Source of the DNA: Caldora sp. SIO3E6
GTDB taxonomy: Bacteria > Cyanobacteriota > Cyanobacteriia > Cyanobacteriales > Coleofasciculaceae
Direction of reading: 5' to 3'
Assembly: GCA_010672185.1 (NCBI GenBank)
Contig: JAAHHL010000607.1
Location: 1 to 5,102 of the forward strand
Length of the DNA: 5,102 nt
The notes under the pieces were generated by a model. It searched no databases and was not told where the DNA came from. It saw nothing but the letters and a program-made list of their open reading frames with translations. The translations under genes were made by a program, and so were the position numbers. Position 1 is the stretch's first letter. Every line of letters begins with the position of its first letter. Below are positions 1 through 4,388 of this stretch, piece by piece.

Positions 1-22
1 TCATGTCTAAATGATAGCATAG

Positions 23-354
23 ATGACCAAGTTTGACTATATTTTTAGTGAAACTTTACGATACCAGAAAAAGAAGCTAAGCGCCTACCCAGATATCCCT
101 TGCCTGCTATGCTAGTTGGTAAACTTGCTGTCGATAAATCAAGGCAAGGGCAAAAGTTGGGAGAAGAATTACTCATCCATGCTCTTGATAAGGCTCTAAG
201 TCTATCAGAGGAAGTAGGTATATTTGCGGTGAGGGTAGATGCTCTTGATGAGCGAGCCAAAAGTTTTTATTTAAAGTATGGCTTTCAACCATTTCAGGAT
301 CAGCCTTTCTCACTATTTATCACGATTAAAACGATTAAGCAATTGTACATGTGA
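23..354 (+). pseudogene. decayed GNAT-family acetyltransferase (toxin-like), C-terminal part
   Basis: The open part (ATG at 100, stop at 352-354, 84 residues) carries the acetyl-CoA-binding core of a GNAT acetyltransferase: LVGKLAVD, then a Q/RxxGxG-like loop reading RQGQKLGEELL, then VDALDERAKSFYLKYGFQPF. Homology continues upstream of that ATG in the same frame (NFTIPEKEAKRLPRYPLPAM from 52), where no start codon exists and stops lie at 34-36, 46-48 and 49-51. The preceding homologous piece (FDYIFS, 32-49) is in another frame, so there is a frameshift near 47-52. The order 'YYTLS-NFTI-LPRYPLPAMLVGKLAVD' is typical of GNAT toxins paired with DUF1778 antitoxins, which acetylate charged tRNA. 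That family link is from general knowledge, and no antitoxin gene is visible. The N-terminal half is missing or beyond the window. An expressed 84-residue fragment would lack the N-terminal half of the fold. I am confident of the family and fairly confident that it is broken. Confidence 0.65.
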
Positions 355-390
355 GTTCATCCCAAATAATTCAAAATTATCTTTTCCTAA

Positions 391-416
391 TGAATGCAAA
401 ATGCAAAATGCATTCA
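391..416. repeat. small inverted/heptameric repeat (TGCAAAA units)
   Basis: TGAATGCA (391-398) and TGCATTCA (409-416) are perfect 8-bp inverted arms around a 10-bp loop. The same stretch can be read as heptamer units TGCAAAA at 395-401 and 402-408 followed by TGCATTC. It lies just upstream of the -35 box at 436, between the GNAT remnant and the CRISPR leader. It could be a weak hairpin ending transcription from the left (A-run, not T-run, on the + strand) or simply a short tandem repeat of the kind common in cyanobacteria. Confidence 0.4.
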
Positions 417-435
417 AAAAATGGTCGGAGCTTGG

Positions 436-464
436 TTGACATCTACCAATCAACAGGCTATAAT
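436..464 (+). promoter_or_regulatory. consensus sigma70-type promoter of the CRISPR leader
   Basis: TTGACA at 436-441 and TATAAT at 459-464 are both perfect matches to the bacterial housekeeping consensus, separated by the optimal 17 bp. Transcription would start near 470-473 and run rightward through the leader into the repeats at 664. No credible coding sequence begins downstream, so the product is an RNA. Both boxes being perfect is rare in any genome and implies strong, probably constitutive, expression. Confidence 0.85.
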
Positions 465-470
465 ATGGCT

Positions 471-663
471 CAATTATGTCATCGACACACCTCCGCCGAT
501 CCTTGAAAACCGCATAACTTCGTTGACCTGTGTCGATGCCTTACGGGGCAAGGTTTACAGACGACAAAATTGGTACTTCTGAAGAAAAATTTTTCCATTT
601 TTTGGAGGTGTGTAGATTGGGGTATCTCAAACCCTATCCTGGTAAAGGTTCCAAAAGGGTACT
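471..663 (+). promoter_or_regulatory. structured CRISPR leader / 5' RNA
   Basis: This transcribed region of about 190 nt lies between the promoter and the first repeat and has no supported open reading frame. It contains inverted pairs. CATCGACACA (480-489) pairs with TGTGTCGATG (529-538), and ACACACCTCC (485-494) pairs with GGAGGTGTGT (604-613). The two stems share bases 485-489 and so exclude each other. A second competing set sits near the array: GGGT (620-623) with ACCC (631-634), or ACCCT (631-635) with AGGGT (656-660). The segments GTTTACA (553-559) and AATTGGT (568-574) match the reverse complement of the repeat in the right order. It would be called the leader by position and by the degenerate repeat at the far end of the array. 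It might also be a separate small RNA; no known RNA family was recognised. Confidence 0.55.
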
Positions 664-921
664 CTTTACAAACCAATTCCCCTCAGCGGGGATGTAAACA
701 AAACGGTAAAATACCGCTGAATGGTAAGTCTACCTCTAACTTTACAAACCAATTCCCCTCAGCGGGGATGTAAACCTTCATATGATTGTACCTCCTTTAA
801 GGTGATTTAGATTAGACTTTACAAACCAATTCCCCTCAGCGGGGATGTAAACGGTTGGAAAGTTTCGGCTAGCTGCTGATTAAGACTTTACAAATCAATT
901 CCCCTCAGCGGGGATGTATAT
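664..921 (+). CRISPR. mini CRISPR array, 4 repeats / 3 spacers, no cas genes nearby
   Basis: Repeats of 36 bp lie at 664-699, 740-775, 817-852 and 886-921. The first three are identical. Each starts CTTTACAAACCAATT, has a central hairpin CCCC-TCAGC-GGGG (TCCCC 678-682 with GGGGA 688-692 in repeat 1), and ends GATGTAAAC. The ends TTTACA and TGTAAA are themselves inverted. The fourth repeat has a C-to-T change in AAACC and ends TATAT instead of TAAAC, marking the leader-distal end and fixing the + orientation. Spacers are 40 bp (700-739), 41 bp (776-816) and 33 bp (853-885). The likely 8-nt crRNA 5' handle is ATGTAAAC, a variant of the ATTGAAAC/ACTGAAAC-type handles of cyanobacterial type I and III systems. 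That comparison is from general knowledge, and the subtype cannot be assigned. With no cas gene here, the array would depend on proteins encoded elsewhere or be a relic. Confidence 0.93.
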
Positions 922-940
922 AAAAACCGAATTTTCTAGT

Positions 941-948
941 GCGATCGC
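941..948. repeat. HIP1 octamer
   Basis: GCGATCGC is the highly iterated palindrome of many cyanobacterial genomes. Other exact copies are at 1697-1704 (inside cysS) and 4429-4436 (inside the debranching-enzyme gene). Three copies in about 5 kb is far above chance and supports a cyanobacterial origin. Confidence 0.8.
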
Positions 949-985
949 TTACCTTGTAGTGCTGTGACACACCTAAAATAGTAGA

Positions 986-1034
986 GACCCAAAACTCGAG
1001 GGAACTGTGTTGGGTCGAGGCAACGAGACCCAAC
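986..1034. repeat. dispersed hairpin repeat (GTTGGGTC / GACCCAAC)
   Basis: GTTGGGTC (1009-1016) and GACCCAAC (1027-1034) form a perfect 8-bp stem around a 10-nt loop, followed by CTACA. An upstream copy of the right arm, GACCCAA (986-992), could pair instead with TTGGGTC (1010-1016), so two hairpins compete. The core resembles the 'GTTGGGTT...AACCCAACCTAC' hairpins scattered through cyanobacterial intergenic DNA. That match is from memory and was not searched. It lies in the non-coding stretch between the CRISPR array and the end of cysS, with no gene of its own. Confidence 0.6.
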
Positions 1035-1079
1035 CTACATCTGTTGCGTCATTCCCCATTTCTCATTCTCAATTCCCTG

Positions 1080-1109
1080 TTGCCTATCGTTTTCTCGAAG
1101 GCAATTTTT
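1080..1109 (+). terminator. possible Rho-independent terminator after the CRISPR array
   Basis: The left arm 1080-1089 (TTGCCT, bulged A1086, TCG) pairs with 1096-1104 (CGA, AGGCAA). This gives a nine-pair stem with one bulge and a six-base loop, directly followed by TTTTT at 1105-1109. It is on the + strand about 160 nt past the last repeat, so it could end the array transcript before it runs antisense into cysS. The stem is only moderately GC-rich, so the call is tentative. Confidence 0.45.
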
Positions 1110-1130
1110 ACAATGATTGTACCCGTAAGT

Positions 1131-1156
1131 GGTGCGTTACGCTACGCTAACACACC
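1131..1156. repeat. dispersed hairpin repeat (GGTGCGTTA / TAACACACC)
   Basis: The arms GGTGCGTTA (1131-1139) and TAACACACC (1148-1156) pair with one C-A mismatch around CGCTACGC. This core is a familiar cyanobacterial intergenic repeat type (recognised from memory). It sits inside a wider 8-bp inverted pair, CCTATCGT (1083-1090) and ACGATAGG (1159-1166). On the minus strand it follows the cysS stop codon but lacks a T-run, so it is not a standard terminator. Confidence 0.55.
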
Positions 1157-1170
1157 CTACGATAGGTACT

Positions 1171-1198
1171 CAATTCTCAATTCTCAATTCTTAATTCT
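1171..1198. repeat. heptamer tandem repeat CAATTCT x3 + TAATTCT
   Basis: There are three exact copies of CAATTCT (1171-1191) and a fourth with one change (1192-1198). The last base is also the first base of the cysS stop triplet on the + strand (TTA, 1198-1200), so the repeat abuts the end of the gene. Similar ATTCTCAATTC text occurs at 1064-1075. It fits the short tandemly repeated repetitive (STRR) heptamers described in filamentous cyanobacteria. Confidence 0.7.
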
Positions 1199-2646
1199 TA
1201 ACCGCGATGCCATTTAGTAACACCACCAGCCTGATCAATTAAAGTAATACCCAGATCTTTCAATTCATCGCGAATACGATCCGCTTCAGCAAAATTTTTC
1301 GCCTTTCGTGCCTGAAAACGCTGCTCGATTAAAGACTCAATTTCCGTTTCCGTTAAACTATCAGCAGGTTCTTCAACTGATTCCTCTGGCTCAGCTTCCA
1401 AACCAAATACCTGTGCTAGTTCTACTAAAGTGCGCCATTTTTGCTCTAATTCTGGGGAGGGTACTTCTGTTTTCCCTTGATGCACCAAAATATTGCCTTC
1501 CCGTTGCAATTCCTTGGCTACTTCAAACAAGACTGCTAAACCACCAGCAAAGTTGAAGTCATCATCCACTGCCTCTTGAAAGCGCTGCGCAATGGGAGAG
1601 GAAATAGCAGCGGAATCATCCCATCCCAATTGCTTACCGTACTGATGAGCAAATAACAATCCTTCCTTGATGGTTTGCCAACCATTGGTGGCAGCCGCGA
1701 TCGCTTCATCACTAAAATCGAGAGGCTTGCGGTATTGTACTTGCAGGACAAACAACCGTATAGCCATCGGGTCTGCTGGACGGTCTAGCAAGTCGCGGAT
1801 CGTGGTAAAGTTGCCCAAAGATTTGGACATTTTCTCTCCGCCCACTTTGACCATACCATTGTGCAACCAATAATGAGCCAGCGGCTTGCCTGTTACTGCC
1901 TCTGATTGAGCGATTTCATTCTCGTGGTGGGGAAAAGTCAAGTCAGAGCCACCAGTATGAATATCAATAGTTTCTCCCAAATTGTCTCGCACCATTGCGG
2001 AGCATTCGATATGCCAACCAGGACGTCCCTTACCCCAAGGGGATTCCCAAGCGGGTTCCCCTGGCTTGGAAGCTTTCCACAGGGCAAAATCAAACGGGTC
2101 TTTTTTCTTAGAGGCTTCTGAATCTCCTACCGTTACCCTACCACTAGCACCTGCTTGCAAGTCTTCTAACTTCCTGCCAGAGAGTTTGCCATACTCAGAA
2201 AACTGGCGCACTGTATAGTAAACATCTCCTTGAGCTGGGTAAGCGTAGCCTTTTTGCTCCAACTCGTATACCAGCCGTTTAATGCCATCAAGGGTATGAG
2301 TGGCACGGGGATAAGCATCTGCTGGTTGGACATTCAGGCGCTCCATATCGACAAAATATGCCTGGATAAAGCGCTCTGCCACTTCTTCCATAGTTGTCCC
2401 TTCTCGCCTTGCCCGGTTGAGAATCTTGTCGTCAATATCAGTAAAATTCTGTACATACTTCACCTCATAACCCTGCCATTGTAGATAGCGGCGAACCGTA
2501 TCCCAAACGATGCAAGTTCTAGCATGACCCAAATGGCAATAGTCATACGCCGTGATACCGCAGCAATACATCTGTACTTTACCAGCTTCTACAGTTTCAA
2601 AAGGCTCTTTGCGGCGAGTCAGGGTATTGTAGAGGGTCAGGGTCAT
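1198..2646 (-). CDS. cysS: cysteinyl-tRNA synthetase
   Basis: This class I aminoacyl-tRNA synthetase charges tRNA-Cys with cysteine in the cytoplasm, using ATP. From the chosen start (482 residues, MTLTLYNTLTRRKEPF) the protein shows the ATP-binding 'HIGH' signature as HLGH at 38-41 and KMSKS at 272-276. It also has GWHIECSAM at 210-218 and TGGSDLTFPHHENEIAQ at 231-247. The four zinc ligands known for the E. coli enzyme are all kept: Cys29, Cys215, His240 and Glu244. The C-terminal helical region ends FAEADRIRDELKDLGI...WHRG, as is usual for the family, and the E. coli enzyme has about 461 residues. An in-frame ATG eight codons earlier (2668-2670) gives MLITDYFV, which does not look like family sequence, so 2646 is preferred. 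No clear Shine-Dalgarno sequence is seen at either start. The gene stands alone, divergent from the CobW-type GTPase and convergent with the CRISPR locus. Confidence 0.97.
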   Translation of the reverse strand: MTLTLYNTLTRRKEPFETVEAGKVQMYCCGITAYDYCHLGHARTCIVWDTVRRYLQWQGYEVKYVQNFTDIDDKILNRARREGTTMEEVAERFIQAYFVDMERLNVQPADAYPRATHTLDGIKRLVYELEQKGYAYPAQGDVYYTVRQFSEYGKLSGRKLEDLQAGASGRVTVGDSEASKKKDPFDFALWKASKPGEPAWESPWGKGRPGWHIECSAMVRDNLGETIDIHTGGSDLTFPHHENEIAQSEAVTGKPLAHYWLHNGMVKVGGEKMSKSLGNFTTIRDLLDRPADPMAIRLFVLQVQYRKPLDFSDEAIAAATNGWQTIKEGLLFAHQYGKQLGWDDSAAISSPIAQRFQEAVDDDFNFAGGLAVLFEVAKELQREGNILVHQGKTEVPSPELEQKWRTLVELAQVFGLEAEPEESVEEPADSLTETEIESLIEQRFQARKAKNFAEADRIRDELKDLGITLIDQAGGVTKWHRG

Positions 2647-2675
2647 AACAAAGTAATCAGTAATAAGCATTAGAA

Positions 2676-2703
2676 GGCAGGAGGCAGGAGGCAGGAGGCA
2701 GGA
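2676..2703. repeat. heptamer tandem repeat GGCAGGA x4
   Basis: Four exact copies of GGCAGGA lie 30 bp upstream of the cysS start, in its presumed 5' untranslated or promoter region. On the cysS strand they read as a pyrimidine-rich TCCTGCC tract. A 10-bp inverted counterpart, CCTCCTGCCT, lies at 2880-2889, just beyond the hairpin element at 2812-2877. It is an STRR-type repeat whose copy number could vary between strains. Confidence 0.8.
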
Positions 2704-2811
2704 GTAATAAGAGTTTTCCTTGCCTAAAAAGAAGCCAGAAACTATTCATATCAAAGGATTCAGCCATCCATTTTCATTTTTAGTTTCTCGAGAGTAACAA
2801 GTAATGAGTAG

Positions 2812-2877
2812 GGGCGTAGCATTTGGGCGATCATTTAAGCACATATACCCAAGTATACCTATCCAAATGCTACGCCC
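2812..2877. repeat. 66-bp MITE-like hairpin element with 15-bp perfect inverted arms
   Basis: GGGCGTAGCATTTGG (2812-2826) and CCAAATGCTACGCCC (2863-2877) are exact reverse complements separated by 36 bp. The spacer contains a smaller AT-rich imperfect palindrome (TATACCCAAGTATA). It holds no coding sequence and no clear target-site duplication. It lies between the divergent cysS and GTPase genes. The form suggests a dispersed, non-autonomous repeat, and similar 'GGGGCGTAGCATTTGG' elements are familiar from cyanobacterial genomes (from memory, not searched). Confidence 0.75.
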
Positions 2878-2889
2878 AACCTCCTGCCT

Positions 2890-3225
2890 GAAGAGTAAAC
2901 TGAGTATCTTACAGTTTTATATATAGGCGCACACCTTACCCATTATGAAAAAATAGTATCAGAAAATAAAAATAATACCAAATCTGCCTTTTAAAACCCT
3001 GATTTCGTCTAAGCCTTCTTTTCTGAGTGAGTTGAAATAGGGCGTCTTACCCCTCACGTAGTTCAATTACTGAATAGACAAGACTTTTCGTGCTTTGTCC
3101 ATTATCCCTTAACCTAACCCTACACCAATTCGCCAACAGTATCTTATATTTAAGGGAGTGACGACACCGCATAAGTGCTAAGCAGGTCTTCATATCGATA
3201 TAAATTTGAAGTTTTCAATAGCTCT
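2890..3225. other. non-coding upstream region of the CobW-type GTPase
   Basis: No gene, RNA or repeat is supported here. The region is AT-rich (for example 2940-2990) and has several TATA-like stretches (2927-2934, 3145-3150), none with a good -35 partner. No palindromic Zur-type operator (TGA-N-TCA with AT-rich arms) was found by eye. A purine tract AAGGGAG at 3151-3157 precedes a possible GTG start at 3175 by 17 nt, too far for a normal ribosome-binding site. The GTPase promoter must be in this stretch but cannot be placed. Confidence 0.5.
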
Positions 3226-4332
3226 ATGGAATCAGCAACAATTAAGTCTGCCCCTAATCAAGTAATGGATGCTCCTCAGCACGGTTTGCCAGTCACCATC
3301 ATTACTGGTTTTCTCGGCAGCGGCAAAACGACTCTCCTCAACCATATCTTGAGTAACCAAGAAGGCGTCAAAACCGCTGTACTTGTCAATGAGTTTGGTG
3401 AAATTGGCATTGATAATGAGCTGATTGTCGCCACCGAAGATGACATGGTGGAACTGAATAACGGTTGTGTCTGTTGTACGATTAACAATGATTTAGTCGA
3501 GGCAATCTACAAGGTGCTCGAACGGGAAAACAAGGTAGATTATTTGGTAGTGGAGACCACCGGTTTAGCAGACCCCCTACCAGTAGCTCTGACTTTCCTG
3601 GGTACAGAACTGCGAGATATGACTCGCCTAGATTCGATCGTCACTATGGTAGACTGCGAAAATTTCAGTCTGGATTTGTTCAACAGCGAGGCAGCTAGTA
3701 GTCAGATTGCTTATGGCGACATTATTGTACTCAATAAAACTGACCTGGTAGAGGAAGTTGATGTTGATTCACTCGAAGCTAGAATTAGACAGATCAAATC
3801 AGGTTCCAGGATTCTTCGTACTAATCAAGCAAAAGTTCCACTGCCTCTAGTTCTCAGCGTTGGCTTATTTGAGTCAGACAAGTATTTCGAGGCAGAATCA
3901 TCAGCTCATGACCATCATGAACATGATCATGATCACGAGCACCATCACCACCAGGATCACTCTCATCACGATCATGAGCATGATCACCACCATGAGCATG
4001 ATCACTCTCATCACTCCCATCACTTAGAAAATGATGGCTTTACTTCCATTTCCTTCGAGAGCGACAAGCCACTGGCTATCAAGAAATTTCAGTATTTTCT
4101 AGATCATCAACTAACTTCCAATATTTTCCGAGCTAAGGGAATCATCAAATTTGACGAGAGCCCTCTCCGTCATATCTTCCATCTCAGCGGTAAGCGATTT
4201 AGTATTGAGGATGATGAGTGGAAAGGTCAACCCAAAACTCAACTCGTACTAATTGGTCAGGATTTAGATCATGAGATGTTGCGGGAGCAATTACAAAATT
4301 GTGTCTGTATACCTTCTGTTAATCAAGTCTAA
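3226..4332 (+). CDS. COG0523 / CobW-family G3E GTPase, putative zinc metallochaperone
   Basis: This is a G3E P-loop GTPase of the CobW/YjiA/ZNG group. These proteins bind GTP and a metal ion, often zinc, and are thought to deliver it to client enzymes. From ATG 3226 (368 residues), Walker A is GFLGSGKTT at 28-36, the switch region NEFGEIGID follows at 55-63, and the family metal motif CxCC is Cys81-Val-Cys83-Cys84. ETTGLADP lies at 110-117 and the guanine-specificity NKTD at 170-173. A low-complexity stretch at 228-266 has 24 histidines in 39 residues, interleaved with Asp and Glu, and precedes the CobW C-terminal domain (GFTSISFESDKPL...FQYFLD). The stretch is probably a flexible metal-binding loop. 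An in-frame GTG at 3175 would add 17 residues unlike the family, so ATG 3226 is preferred. No upstream zinc operator was recognised. Cobalt or another metal is possible, and true CobW (cobalamin synthesis) is less likely without cob neighbours. Confidence 0.93.
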   Translation: MESATIKSAPNQVMDAPQHGLPVTIITGFLGSGKTTLLNHILSNQEGVKTAVLVNEFGEIGIDNELIVATEDDMVELNNGCVCCTINNDLVEAIYKVLERENKVDYLVVETTGLADPLPVALTFLGTELRDMTRLDSIVTMVDCENFSLDLFNSEAASSQIAYGDIIVLNKTDLVEEVDVDSLEARIRQIKSGSRILRTNQAKVPLPLVLSVGLFESDKYFEAESSAHDHHEHDHDHEHHHHQDHSHHDHEHDHHHEHDHSHHSHHLENDGFTSISFESDKPLAIKKFQYFLDHQLTSNIFRAKGIIKFDESPLRHIFHLSGKRFSIEDDEWKGQPKTQLVLIGQDLDHEMLREQLQNCVCIPSVNQV

Positions 4333-4357
4333 GACTTTGGTCAGTAAACCATCGTAG

Positions 4358-4377
4358 GGGCGCACCGACGTGCGCCC
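4358..4377. repeat. GC-rich perfect hairpin between convergent genes
   Basis: GGGCGCAC (4358-4365) and GTGCGCCC (4370-4377) form a perfect 8-bp stem with the tetraloop CGAC. It occupies the 56-bp gap between the stop codons of the GTPase gene and the convergent debranching-enzyme gene. Either transcript would fold it, so it may act as a shared 3' end or RNA-stability element. Neither side has a T-run, so it is not a classical intrinsic terminator. 'TAGGGGCGCACC...GTGCGCCC' is also a common cyanobacterial dispersed repeat type. Confidence 0.6.
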
Positions 4378-4388
4378 TCAACTCGGAA

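Noticed and set aside
471..663. Type V-K (CAST) tracrRNA as the identity of the leader
   Set aside because: No resemblance to the tracrRNAs I know, no cas12k or Tn7-like genes in the window, and the anti-repeat segments are only two 7-mers. It is kept only as an open question in the findings.
394..773. Two small + strand open frames (394-582 and 570-773) over the leader and array
   Set aside because: They translate the promoter, leader hairpins and CRISPR repeats, have no family-like sequence and no ribosome-binding site, and the second runs through repeats 1 and 2.
966..974. GACACACCT at 966-974 repeating the leader motif at 484-492
   Set aside because: Nine bases only, with no matching stem partner near the second copy; probably chance or a shared dispersed motif.
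782..1123. 11-bp match ATGATTGTACC between spacer 2 (782-792) and 1113-1123, hinting at self-targeting
   Set aside because: The match covers only 11 of 41 spacer bases and the downstream copy belongs to a local palindrome (TACAATGATTGTA, 1109-1121). Chance is a reasonable explanation.
2647..2670. Upstream ATG for cysS (adds MLITDYFV)
   Set aside because: The typical CysS N-terminus begins MTLTLYNTLTRRKEPF at 2646, and the extra residues are not family-like.
3175..3225. GTG start for the CobW-type GTPase giving 17 extra N-terminal residues
   Set aside because: The extra residues (MLSRSSYRYKFEVFNSS) do not resemble the family N-terminus, and the purine tract is too far upstream to serve as a ribosome-binding site.
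2890..3225. Zur-type operator upstream of the GTPase
   Set aside because: Looked for an AT-rich palindrome with TGA/TCA ends and found none convincing.
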